DNA of 64,000 bases from Streptomyces sp. MspMP-M5 (GTDB lineage Bacteria > Actinomycetota > Actinomycetes > Streptomycetales > Streptomycetaceae), in NCBI RefSeq assembly GCF_000373585.1, contig NZ_KB891879.1, forward strand, positions 1-64,000, given 5' to 3'. Each line of letters opens with the position of its first letter. Position 1 is the first letter of the stretch. Below, in pieces: positions 1 through 7,530 of this stretch. Position numbers and translations under genes: made by a program. The notes under the pieces were generated by a model. The model made no database searches, was not told the DNA's origin, and saw only the letters and a list, made by a program, of their open reading frames with translations.

Positions 1-1
1 G

Positions 2-829
2 CTATTTGCCCGTCTCCTTCTCGTACGCCTTGATGACCTCGTCCGTCGGGCCGTCCATCAGCAGCTCGCCCCGCTCCAGCCACAGCACGCGGTCGCAGGT
101 GTCCCGGATCGAGTTGTTGTTGTGGCTGACGAGGAAGACCGTACCCGCTTCCTTGCGCAGTTCGCGGATGCGGGCCTCGGAGCGCTTCTGGAAGGCGCGG
201 TCGCCGGTGGCCAGCGCCTCGTCGATCAGCAGCACGTCGTGGTCCTTGGCGGCCGCGATGGAGAACCGCAGCCGGGCCGCCATACCGGACGAGTAGGTCC
301 GCATCGGCAGCGAGATGAAGTCGCCCTTCTCGTTGATGCCGGAGAATTCGACGATGCCGTCGTAGCGCTCGCGGACCTGCTCGCGGGACATGCCCATCGC
401 CAGACCGCCCAGGATGACGTTCTTCTCGCCGGTCAGGTCGTTCATCAGGGCCGCGTTCACGCCCAGCAGCGAGGGCTGGCCGTGGGTGTAGACCTTGCCG
501 CGCTCGGCGGGCAGCAGCCCGGCGACCGCCTTGAGGAGCGTCGACTTGCCGGAGCCGTTCGAACCGATCAGGCCGATCGACTCGCCGCGGTAGGCGGTGA
601 AGGAGACCCCCTTGACCGCGTGCACCTCCCGCACGCCCACAGAGGGGCGCCGCCGGACGATCCGGTTGAGCGCCGCGGTGGCGCTGCCCTTGCCCGCACC
701 GGTGCCGTAGACGCGGTACACGATGTGCAGCTCGTCCGCGATCACGGTCGGGATGCGCTCCTGCGCCGGCGTCGTCGACTGGACGCCTTCCACCTGCTGG
801 GCCACCTGCTCGGCTACCTGCTCAGCCAC
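2..829 (-). CDS. ABC transporter ATP-binding protein, polysaccharide/teichoic-acid export (TagH/Wzt-like)
   Basis: Cytoplasmic ATPase predicted to power export of a cell-surface glycopolymer with the permease encoded just upstream. Counting from the GTG at 829, Walker A (GSNGSGKS) is near residue 89, the signature is the short YSSGM form near 179, and Walker B (LLIDEA) is near 200. The loop around LLGVNAALM and the YSSGM signature are typical of TagH/Wzt/RfbE ATPases. The GTG at 829 overlaps the permease stop by eight bases, which suggests translational coupling. An alternative start at 865 would add twelve residues. There is no long C-terminal substrate-binding extension, so it is a short TagH-like form of about 275 residues. 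It is the last gene of the minus-strand operon. The substrate is inferred from the operon. Confidence 0.88.
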   Translation of the reverse strand: MAEQVAEQVAQQVEGVQSTTPAQERIPTVIADELHIVYRVYGTGAGKGSATAALNRIVRRRPSVGVREVHAVKGVSFTAYRGESIGLIGSNGSGKSTLLKAVAGLLPAERGKVYTHGQPSLLGVNAALMNDLTGEKNVILGGLAMGMSREQVRERYDGIVEFSGINEKGDFISLPMRTYSSGMAARLRFSIAAAKDHDVLLIDEALATGDRAFQKRSEARIRELRKEAGTVFLVSHNNNSIRDTCDRVLWLERGELLMDGPTDEVIKAYEKETGK

Positions 830-1760
830 GTCCGTACCGCTCCTCAGCCTTCCAGAAGTACACAAAGCCCGCGACGCCGACCAGCAGCGCCCAGCCGACG
901 GCGAACGCCCACACGTGCGGCGGGAGCTGGCTCGCCTTGAAGCTGTCGATCAGCGCGAAGCGGATCAGGTCGATGTAGACCGCGGCGGGGTTGCCGTAGA
1001 GCAGCACCTCGACCCAGTGCGGGACGTGCTTGCCCTTCATGATCACGCTGATGCTGAACATCACGCCGGACGCGTACATCCACGTCCGCATGATGAAGGG
1101 CATCAGCTGCGCCAGGTCCGGGGTCTTGCTGCCGAGCCGCGCCATGATCATCGCCAGGCCGGTGTTGAACACGAACTGGAGCAGCAGCGCGGGCAGCACC
1201 AGCAGCCAGGACCAGGTGGGCACCTGCCCGAAGGCCAGCAGGATGACCACCAGCACGCCCATGGAGAACAGCAGTTGCTGGAGCTGCATGAGACAGAACG
1301 AGATCGGCAGGCAGGCTCGCGGGAAGTGCAGCGCCCGCACCAGGCCGAGGTTGCCGGAGATCGCCCGCGTACCGGCCATCACCGAGCTCTGGGTGAAGGT
1401 GAAGATGAAGACACCGGTCACCAGGAACGGGACGTAGTCCGGGACGCCCTTCCGGGTGCCGATCAGCAGGCCGAAGATGAAGTAGTAGACGAGCGCGTTC
1501 AGCAGCGGCGTCGCCACCTGCCAGACCTGGCCCAGCTTGGCCTGGCTGAACTGCGCGGTCAGCTTGGCGCTGGAGAAGGCCGAGATGAAATGCCGGCGGT
1601 GCCACAGCTGGCGGATGTACTCCGTAAGGCCGGGCCGGGCCCCGCTCTGCGCCAGCCCGTACTTCTGGGCACGCTGAAGGGGCGTGAGTCCTTCGTCGGC
1701 GGATGGCGGGGCACTCATGGCGACCGCACTGTCGTGCGTGGTCTCGCTCACAGTTGACAC
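822..1760 (-). CDS. ABC-2 type transporter permease (TagG/Wzm-like)
   Basis: Integral membrane half of a polysaccharide or teichoic-acid exporter, about 312 residues. It has a cytoplasmic N-terminus, an amphipathic stretch around YIRQLWHRRHFISAFS and about six hydrophobic segments, the usual TagG layout. The GTG at 1760 was chosen because a GAGGA ribosome-binding site lies five bases upstream; a start at 1772 is possible. It follows the glycosyltransferase gene after a gap of about 70 bases that holds a small hairpin, and it overlaps the ATPase gene at its 3' end. The pairing with an adjacent TagH-type ATPase, downstream of enzymes for activated polyol phosphates, points to export of a phosphodiester-linked glycopolymer. 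The exact polymer is not known. Confidence 0.88.
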   Translation of the reverse strand: MSTVSETTHDSAVAMSAPPSADEGLTPLQRAQKYGLAQSGARPGLTEYIRQLWHRRHFISAFSSAKLTAQFSQAKLGQVWQVATPLLNALVYYFIFGLLIGTRKGVPDYVPFLVTGVFIFTFTQSSVMAGTRAISGNLGLVRALHFPRACLPISFCLMQLQQLLFSMGVLVVILLAFGQVPTWSWLLVLPALLLQFVFNTGLAMIMARLGSKTPDLAQLMPFIMRTWMYASGVMFSISVIMKGKHVPHWVEVLLYGNPAAVYIDLIRFALIDSFKASQLPPHVWAFAVGWALLVGVAGFVYFWKAEERYGRG

Positions 1761-1780
1761 TTTCGTCCTCAAGGTGCGCT

Positions 1781-1797
1781 GCCGGGGACGCCCCGGC
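1781..1797 (-). terminator. Small hairpin between glycosyltransferase and exporter genes
   Basis: A 7-bp perfect inverted repeat (GCCGGGG, loop of three, CCCCGGC) sits between the glycosyltransferase stop at 1828 and the permease start at 1760. There is no T-run after it. It may be a partial terminator or processing site that lowers exporter expression relative to the enzymes. This is inferred from position only. Confidence 0.3.
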
Positions 1798-1827
1798 TCG
1801 CGCCTGATGCTCTCAGATACGAGCTTG

Positions 1828-2736
1828 TCAGATGATGGGAGGGCGGCCCAGCCGGCTCAGTCGCCAAACGGTAGCCCACTTCATGGGGCGCCGGGGACCG
1901 CACGGGGTGGCCCAGCCCTCGCGGAAACCGCCCAGCCAGGCCCGGAGCCCCGGCAGCGACGGCCGGCGGGCGAGGGTGAGCAGGAACCAGACACCGAGGT
2001 AGACCGGAACCAGCGGGGCGGGGAGGTTGCGGCGGGCCAGCCAGACCCGGTTGCGGGCCACCATCCGGTGGTAGACCGCGTGCCGGGCCGGGGCCGTGGT
2101 GGGGTGGTGCAAAATCATGTCCGCCCGGTAGTCGACCAGCCAGCCGGCGTCGAGCGCGCGCCAGGCCAGGTCGGTCTCCTCATGGGCGTAGAAGAACTCG
2201 TCGGGCAGGCCGCCGACCTGGGCGAACACCGCGGTGCGGACCGCGTTGGCGCCGCCGAGGAAGGTGGTCACGCGCGAGGAGCGCAGCGGGTCGGAGGCGC
2301 GCAGCCGGGGGACGTGCCGGCGCTGGGTCACGCCGGTGTCCGGGTCGGCGATCCGGAAGCTGATGATCCCCAACTCCGGGTCGGCGGCGAACGCCTCGCG
2401 GCACAGCTCGGCGGTGTCGGCGCGGGGCAGCAGTCCGTCGTCGTCGAGGAACATCAGGGCATCGACGACGAAGCCGTCCCGGCCGTCGGTTCGGAACGCC
2501 TCGATGCCGACGTTGCGGCCGGCCGGTATGCCGACGTTCTCCGGCAGCTCGACGGTCCGCACCACCAGCCCGGGCACGGCCAGCTCGGGCAGTGGCGCGC
2601 CGTTGCCGACCACCACCACCTCGATCGGCTCGCCGTCCTGTTTGGCGACGGACTCCAGCAGCGCGCGCAGCTCGTCGGGGCGGTTGCCCATGGTCAGGAC
2701 AACCGCACCGAGCCGCATGGTGGCCGCCGCGGTCAC
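1828..2736 (-). CDS. Family 2 glycosyltransferase
   Basis: GT-A fold glycosyltransferase of 302 residues, predicted to add a sugar to the glycopolymer or its linkage unit on the cytoplasmic face of the membrane. The N-terminus LGAVVLTMGNRPDELRALLE is a typical GT2 start. The metal-binding Asp cluster (FLDDDG) is at residues 97-101, and a conserved HEETDLAWR segment lies near 165, resembling the acceptor region of rhamnosyl-type GT2 enzymes. The GTG start at 2736 overlaps the stop of the preceding gene in a GTGA junction, so it is translationally coupled to the CDP-alcohol phosphotransferase. There is no transmembrane anchor. Donor and acceptor cannot be read from the sequence. Confidence 0.88.
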   Translation of the reverse strand: MTAAATMRLGAVVLTMGNRPDELRALLESVAKQDGEPIEVVVVGNGAPLPELAVPGLVVRTVELPENVGIPAGRNVGIEAFRTDGRDGFVVDALMFLDDDGLLPRADTAELCREAFAADPELGIISFRIADPDTGVTQRRHVPRLRASDPLRSSRVTTFLGGANAVRTAVFAQVGGLPDEFFYAHEETDLAWRALDAGWLVDYRADMILHHPTTAPARHAVYHRMVARNRVWLARRNLPAPLVPVYLGVWFLLTLARRPSLPGLRAWLGGFREGWATPCGPRRPMKWATVWRLSRLGRPPII

Positions 2737-3512
2737 TTGAGCCTGCTGGAGGCGAGGATGGACACGAGGTGCAGCAGAGTCTGCAGCAGCGCGATGCCGG
2801 CCAGCACCGCGACGCCGAGCCGGGAGAAGAACAGGTCGCCGCGCACCGCGTCCACGACCGCCAGGACCAGGATCAGCAGGGACGCCTCGATGCCGAGGAT
2901 CAGCCGGTGGAACTTCAGGGCCGCGGCGGCCCTACGGGCCAGCGCCATGCCGGAGGAACGCGGCTCGGCCGCCGCCTCCTTGACCGGCGGCAGGCCGCCC
3001 TGGTGGCGGGCGACGCCGACGAGGTCGGTCTCGGCCTTGATCAGGATCGCGCCGAGGGCGGCCAGGGTGCCCAGGAACGCCCAGAGCCAGTCGATCCGCC
3101 CGGGGCCCCACAGGTCCGCGGCGCGCAGGCCGAAGCCGACGAGCACCGCGGCGTCGCAGAGGTAGGCCCCGACCCGGTCGAGGTAGACCCCGCCGAGCGA
3201 GAACTGCTTCTTCCAGCGCGCGACCTCGCCGTCGATGCAGTCGAAGAGGAGGTAGAGCTGCACCATGACCACGCCGAGCACCGCGCCCCAGATGCCCGGC
3301 ACCAGCAGCGCCGGGGCCGCGAGCACGCCGAAGACGGTCATCACGTAGGTCAGCTGGTTGGGCGTGACCCGGGTGTTGACCAGGTACCGGTCGCAGCGGA
3401 GCGAGATCTCCCGCATGTAGAGGCGGCCGGCCCAGTGCTCCCCGCTGCGCCGGTCCTTCACGCCCTCGGGGTGAACGACCGGGCGGAGCTCAGCTACTGA
3501 TGGTTTCGGCAT
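2733..3512 (-). CDS. CDP-alcohol phosphatidyltransferase family protein with incomplete active-site motif
   Basis: Membrane enzyme of 259 residues in the family that transfers a phospho-alcohol from a CDP-linked donor to an alcohol acceptor. The family motif is mostly present: D91, D94-G95, A98-R99, G108 and D112. The fourth Asp, expected at residue 116 and thought to be the catalytic base in this family, is Ala, in the stretch LDRVGAYLCD. The TPNQLT element typical of the family precedes it at about residue 50. Several hydrophobic segments follow. The gene overlaps the dehydrogenase upstream by 23 bases and the glycosyltransferase downstream by four. It may be a non-catalytic or altered partner of the complete family member encoded at the operon start. 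Confidence 0.82.
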   Translation of the reverse strand: MPKPSVAELRPVVHPEGVKDRRSGEHWAGRLYMREISLRCDRYLVNTRVTPNQLTYVMTVFGVLAAPALLVPGIWGAVLGVVMVQLYLLFDCIDGEVARWKKQFSLGGVYLDRVGAYLCDAAVLVGFGLRAADLWGPGRIDWLWAFLGTLAALGAILIKAETDLVGVARHQGGLPPVKEAAAEPRSSGMALARRAAAALKFHRLILGIEASLLILVLAVVDAVRGDLFFSRLGVAVLAGIALLQTLLHLVSILASSRLK

Positions 3513-4551
3513 AGTCGGCGTATGCGTCCCTGATCTGGTCGGTGGACAGGTCCAGGTGCTCCAGGATCGTGTAGCGCCCTGGACGGGTCTTCGGGGCGAA
3601 CTCGACGGCCTGCACGAACTCCTCGTCGGTGAAGCCCATGTCGCCCGGGGTGACCGGCAGGCCGTGGCGCTGGAGCACCTCGACCATCAGCGCCGAGGTC
3701 TCCCGGTCGCCGCGCAGGTGGGTGGCGAAGGCGGCGCCGAGGCCGCACTGCTCGCCGTGGCTCGCCGCCCGCTTGGGGAAGAGGATGTCGAAGGCGTGGT
3801 TGATCTCGTGGCAGGCGCCGGAGGCCGGGCGGCTGTCGCCGGCCACCGACATCGAGATGCCGGTCAGCACCAGGCCCTCGGCCAGCACCTGGAGGAAACC
3901 GTCCTCGCCGACGCCGCCGGGGTGGCGGAGCACGGCCTCGCCGGCCTGCCGGGCCATGGCCGCGGCCAGCCCGTCGATGGCCTCGCCGGTCTCCCGGTGC
4001 GACAGCTCCCAGTCCGCGACCGCGGAGATGTTGGAGATCGCGTCGCCGATGCCGGAGCGGACGAAGCGGACCGGGGCCTCGCGGATGATGTCGAGGTCGA
4101 TGACCACGGCGATCGGGTTGGGCACGCCGTAGGAGCCGCGGCCCGCGTCGTTGTCGAGGGTGGCGACCGGCGAGCACAGCCCGTCGTGCGAGAGGTTGGT
4201 GGCGACCGCCACCAGCGGCAGGCCGATGCGCGCCGCGGCGAACTTCGCACAGTCGATGATCTTGCCGCCGCCCAGGCCCACGACCGCGTCGTAGTGCCCC
4301 TTCTTCATGGCGTCGGCGAGCTTGATCGCGTCGTCCAGGGTGCCGCCGCCGACCTCGTACCACTCGGCGCCCGGCAGGGCGGGGGCCAGCCGCCGGCGCA
4401 GCCGGGCCCCCGAGCCGCCGCTGATCGCGATGGCGAGCTTGCCGGAAGCCGAGATGCGCTGGTCGGCCAGCAGACCCGCCAGGTCGTCCAGGGCGCCGGC
4501 GCTGATGTCGACGACAACCGGGGACGGGATGAGGCGGGTCAGTACTGGCAT
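3490..4551 (-). CDS. sn-Glycerol-1-phosphate dehydrogenase-like enzyme (AraM/EgsA family)
   Basis: Cytoplasmic NAD(P)H-dependent dehydrogenase of 353 residues in the iron/zinc alcohol dehydrogenase superfamily. It most resembles the G1P dehydrogenases that reduce dihydroxyacetone phosphate to sn-glycerol-1-phosphate. The nucleotide-binding GGGK is at 94-97, the SHDG substrate loop at 121-124, and likely metal ligands are D170 (GDAISN), H248 (ACHEINH) and H265 (ASHGEQ). These are hallmarks of the G1PDH branch rather than glycerol dehydrogenase. The start at 4551 overlaps the nucleotidyltransferase gene by 13 bases. In this operon it would supply a polyol phosphate for CTP activation. Whether the product is really G1P or another reduced ketose phosphate cannot be told from sequence. 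Confidence 0.85.
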   Translation of the reverse strand: MPVLTRLIPSPVVVDISAGALDDLAGLLADQRISASGKLAIAISGGSGARLRRRLAPALPGAEWYEVGGGTLDDAIKLADAMKKGHYDAVVGLGGGKIIDCAKFAAARIGLPLVAVATNLSHDGLCSPVATLDNDAGRGSYGVPNPIAVVIDLDIIREAPVRFVRSGIGDAISNISAVADWELSHRETGEAIDGLAAAMARQAGEAVLRHPGGVGEDGFLQVLAEGLVLTGISMSVAGDSRPASGACHEINHAFDILFPKRAASHGEQCGLGAAFATHLRGDRETSALMVEVLQRHGLPVTPGDMGFTDEEFVQAVEFAPKTRPGRYTILEHLDLSTDQIRDAYADYAETISS

Positions 4552-5282
4552 GCGATGTCACGGCCCTTCGCGAGGTCGTCGTGGTTGTCGATCTCGACCC
4601 ACTTGACGTCGCCGATCGGCGCCACGTCGACCTTGAAGCCGCGGTTGACCAGCTCCTGGTAGCCGTCCTCGTAGTAGAGGTCGGGGTCCCGCTCGAAGGT
4701 GGTCTTCAGGGCGTCGGCCAGCTCGGCGGCGGCCTCGCCCTCGATGAGGGTGACGCCGATGTACTCGCCGGTCGCCTCGGCGGGGTCCATCAGCTTGGTG
4801 ATCTTCTGCACGCCCTTCGCGGGGTCGGTGACGACCTTCATCTCCTCGTCGGCGAGCTGCTTGACGGTGTCCAGCGCGAGGATGATCTTCTGGCCGTTGC
4901 CGCGGGCGGCGAGCAGCGTCTTCTCGACGGAGACCGGGTGCACGGTGTCGCCGTTGGCGAGGATCACCGAGTCGTGGGCCGCGATGACGTCACGGGCGCA
5001 CCACAGGGAGTAGGCGTTGTTCCACTCCTCGGCCTTGTCGTTGTCGATGAGGGTGATCTTGAGGCCGTACTTCTGCTCCAGGGCCTCCCGGCGCTCGTAC
5101 ACGGCCTCCTTGCGGTAGCCGACGATGATCGCGACCTCGGTCAGGCCGATCTCGGCGAAGTTGCCGAGGGTCAGGTCGAGGATCGTGGTCTCCCCGTCGA
5201 CCGGCACCAGAGCCTTGGGCAGGGTGTCGGTGTAGGGGCGCAGACGCCGTCCGGCGCCGGCGGCCAGCACGAGGCCGATCAT
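4539..5282 (-). CDS. NTP transferase domain protein (phosphocholine/polyol-phosphate cytidylyltransferase-like)
   Basis: Nucleotidyltransferase of 247 residues with the classic N-terminal signature LAAGAGRRLRPYTDTLPKAL. The ANGDTV segment near residue 108 supplies a metal-binding Asp, and a C-terminal VEIDNHDDL supplies the second acidic site. The overall form resembles LicC-type phosphocholine cytidylyltransferases and inositol-1-phosphate cytidylyltransferases. It would activate a phospho-alcohol as a CDP derivative for the CDP-alcohol phosphotransferases on either side. Its ATG is fused to the preceding stop in an ATGA overlap. The nucleotide and alcohol specificity are inferred from context. 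A sugar-1-phosphate substrate remains possible. Confidence 0.88.
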   Translation of the reverse strand: MIGLVLAAGAGRRLRPYTDTLPKALVPVDGETTILDLTLGNFAEIGLTEVAIIVGYRKEAVYERREALEQKYGLKITLIDNDKAEEWNNAYSLWCARDVIAAHDSVILANGDTVHPVSVEKTLLAARGNGQKIILALDTVKQLADEEMKVVTDPAKGVQKITKLMDPAEATGEYIGVTLIEGEAAAELADALKTTFERDPDLYYEDGYQELVNRGFKVDVAPIGDVKWVEIDNHDDLAKGRDIACQY

Positions 5283-7099
5283 GCGGGTTCTCCTTCATCG
5301 TGTACGGCGGGTGCACCGTGTGTGTGGGCGGCCACCCAGAAGCGGATGCTCTCGGCGAGCACCAGCAGCGCCAGGACCACAGCGAGTGCCGTGAGCGCGA
5401 TCGTGAAACCTGTGGCGGGCAGCAGGGCGGCCAGGACGGTGATCACGAGGATCCGTCCCTCGTGCCCGCCGGTCGCCCGGACCAGCCACCGCGGTGGGGC
5501 CCCGGTGCCACCGCGGATGCGGTAGACCGTGTCGTAGTGATGGTAGGCGACCGCCGCGATCAGCCCGTACGCCGCGGGCAGCGCTCCGTGGACGTCCGCC
5601 CGGGCGGCCAGCACCAGGACGGTGAGGTACTCGCCGGCCCGGAAGAAGGGCGGGACGAGCCAGTCCAGGGCGCCCTTGAGCGGGCGGGACAGCGCCGCGG
5701 CGGCCAGCAGCGCGGAGCAGACCGCGACGCCGACGGTGAGCCACGAGGCGGGGCCCGGCTGGGAGATCACCCATACCAGCAGCACCGCGGACGAGAGAAA
5801 CGCCATAACGGGTGCCAGGAGGGAACCGCTCCGGGCCCGGCCCCGGCCGCCGCCGGTGAGCAGCTCGACCAGCGGCCCGTAGTCGGCGAGGTCCGCGAGT
5901 GCGCGGGCAGCCCGGTCGGTGCGCCGGGCGCGGCGGGCCCGGGAGCGCAGCACCCGGCCGGCCGTGGTGTAGCAGGCGGCCAGCGCGCAGCCGACGAGCA
6001 GGGCGTAGAAGACGATGCGCGGGGTGGTCAGCGCGGTCAGCACGGCGATCATGGCCCAGCGTTCGCCGATGGGCAGCACGATCATGCGGCGCACCCAGAC
6101 CGTCCAGCCGACGCTGTCGAGCCGGTCGGAGAGCGCCACCGCGGGGCCGGCCGCTCCGGCGCCGCCTTCGAATTCGCTGCCCTCGTTGAAGGCAAAGTCG
6201 ACGACGTGCCGGCAGGTCTGGAGGATCATCGCGCCGAGCGCCAGCGCCCACACGTCGTCGCCGCCCCGGGCCGCCCCGAGGGCGAGCCCCGCGTAGTACG
6301 CGTACTCCTTGGCGCGGTCGAAGGTGGCGTCCAGCCAGGCGCCCAGCGTCGAGTACTGGAGCGAGTAGCGGGCGAGCTGCCCGTCGGTGCAGTCCAGGAC
6401 GAAGGAGAGCAGCAGCAGCACGCCGGCGGCGACGAAGCCGCCGCGGGTACCGGTGGCCGCGCTGCCCGCCGCGATCAGCGCGGTGAGCAGGGACGCGGTG
6501 GTGACCTGGTTGGGCGTGAGGCCGCGGCGCGCGCACCAGCGGGCGAGGTAGCGCGAGTAGGGGCTGATGCAGAAGGTGGTGAAGAAGCCGTCGCGGGACT
6601 TGACGGCGGTGCGCAGCCGGACCGCCTCGTCGTCGACGGCGGCGACCGCCTCGCGGGCCTCCTCCCGCTGGGCGGGGGTCAGCGCGAGGGTGGCGACCAG
6701 GCTGCCCGGCTCGACGCGGTGCAGGCCGATGTCGGCGCGGTCGAGCGCCTCGGTGAGGGTGTCGGTGAGCATGTCGGTCAGGTGGGCGGTGCCGGCGCCG
6801 ACCGGGATGCGGCCGGCCGCGCGGTCCAGCGCGGCGCGGGCCCCGGCCTGGACCGAGAGCACGCCGGGCACCGCGGCGGCCGGGAAGCGGGGGTCGGTCA
6901 GGGCGAGCCGCAGGGCGTGCAGGTGGCCGACGAAGCGGGGGTCCACCAGGGCGACCCGCTCCTGGGCGGGCACCTCGGCGAGCAGCGCGGTGGCGTCGGC
7001 GGGGTCACCGGCCGTACGGACGTCAAAACCCAGTGTGCGCAGGTCGGCTTCGAGCGACGACCCGGCGACCGGCGGACCGGTGAGGATGGCGGTCGACAG
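5279..7099 (-). CDS. DUF5941 / CDP-alcohol phosphatidyltransferase fusion protein, probable CTG start
   Basis: Large membrane protein of about 606 residues, first gene of the operon. An N-terminal soluble domain of roughly 165 residues, perhaps a degenerate nucleotidyltransferase, is followed by a TPNQVT element and a complete CDP-alcohol phosphotransferase motif (D236, D239-G240, A243-R244, G253, D257, D261). A C-terminal multi-spanning DUF5941 region follows. The layout recalls bifunctional inositol-phosphate cytidylyltransferase/phosphotransferase proteins. The first in-frame GTG is at 6973, but the frame stays open and protein-like for 42 more codons up to a CTG at 7097-7099. That CTG lies nine bases after a perfect AAGGAG, and the residues after it (STAILTGPPV) look like a genuine N-terminus. 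The CTG start is an inference. Confidence 0.85.
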   Translation of the reverse strand: MSTAILTGPPVAGSSLEADLRTLGFDVRTAGDPADATALLAEVPAQERVALVDPRFVGHLHALRLALTDPRFPAAAVPGVLSVQAGARAALDRAAGRIPVGAGTAHLTDMLTDTLTEALDRADIGLHRVEPGSLVATLALTPAQREEAREAVAAVDDEAVRLRTAVKSRDGFFTTFCISPYSRYLARWCARRGLTPNQVTTASLLTALIAAGSAATGTRGGFVAAGVLLLLSFVLDCTDGQLARYSLQYSTLGAWLDATFDRAKEYAYYAGLALGAARGGDDVWALALGAMILQTCRHVVDFAFNEGSEFEGGAGAAGPAVALSDRLDSVGWTVWVRRMIVLPIGERWAMIAVLTALTTPRIVFYALLVGCALAACYTTAGRVLRSRARRARRTDRAARALADLADYGPLVELLTGGGRGRARSGSLLAPVMAFLSSAVLLVWVISQPGPASWLTVGVAVCSALLAAAALSRPLKGALDWLVPPFFRAGEYLTVLVLAARADVHGALPAAYGLIAAVAYHHYDTVYRIRGGTGAPPRWLVRATGGHEGRILVITVLAALLPATGFTIALTALAVVLALLVLAESIRFWVAAHTHGAPAVHDEGEPA

Positions 7100-7108
7100 A
7101 CGAACTCA

Positions 7109-7114
7109 CTCCTT
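7109..7114 (-). promoter_or_regulatory. Ribosome-binding site AAGGAG that selects a CTG start
   Basis: AAGGAG on the minus strand is followed by nine bases and then CTG at 7099-7097. No ATG, GTG or TTG in the operon's first frame lies at a workable distance from it. This is the main evidence that the first operon gene starts at CTG. Confidence 0.55.
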
Positions 7115-7117
7115 GGA

Positions 7118-7530
7118 TGCTGACGAGCAGCGCCGGTCGGTCCGCATTCGGCACGAACTACCCGGGCGGCGGGCGTGGCACACCCGGTCCCTGGGGGCGG
7201 GAGGCACGTCGGCAGAGGCTATCCGATCGCGGGATGCGGCCGTTCACCACGTATTCACCACTCGATCGGGTGACCGTCGGCTGAGCCTGCCGAGATCATC
7301 ATGGTGGATCGGGGCGGGCCGGAACAACTGGCCGCCGGCTCGGGTGCCGGTTATGCGGGGGCTGGTCACGGTTGCCGGGGCGGTGCTGTGGCGAGGGCCA
7401 TGCCGGGGCGCGCGCGGCTCCCGGGGCGGCGTGCGCGGTGCGTGGACGCGCGGCGGCGGGCGGTGCTCTGCCAGTGATAGGAGTGCTGGTGGGGCAGACT
7501 TGACGTCGACGACCGACGACAAGGATGGGC
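7118..7530 (+). other. Intergenic control region between the polymer operon and idi
   Basis: About 410 bases separate the divergent operon and idi. No convincing gene is seen on either strand. The region holds a PHO-box-like direct repeat at 7242-7263. A weak minus-strand -10 candidate (TAGCCT, 7221-7216) lies close to it and would serve the operon. Near idi, an AAGG ribosome-binding site precedes its start. The sequence from about 7290 to 7490 is very GC-rich with no clear signal. Confidence 0.5.
7242..7263 (+). promoter_or_regulatory. Candidate PHO box (PhoP-binding direct repeat)
   Basis: Two consecutive 11-base units, GTTCACCACGT and ATTCACCACTC, match the Streptomyces PhoP direct-repeat rule of GTTCACC plus four variable bases, with one mismatch in the second unit. 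A third unit is not seen. The site is about 145 bases upstream of the operon start on the minus strand and about 270 bases upstream of idi. PhoP control of a phosphate-rich wall polymer would make sense, but orientation and distance leave the target open. Confidence 0.45.

Noticed and set aside
2234..2740. Plus-strand frame opposite the GT2 gene
   Set aside because: Ser/Arg/Thr-rich shadow with no motif; the GT2 on the minus strand has intact active-site residues.
2..7099. Biosynthetic cluster for an archaeal-type ether lipid
   Set aside because: A prenyl-glyceryl-phosphate synthase and geranylgeranyl reductase would be expected and are absent; the exporter and phosphotransferases fit a polymer better. 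idi nearby is divergent and not part of the operon.
5300..7123. 600-codon plus-strand open frame opposite the DUF5941 gene
   Set aside because: Composition is typical of an antisense frame, dominated by Gly, Arg, Gln and Asp, and the minus strand encodes a clear membrane enzyme.
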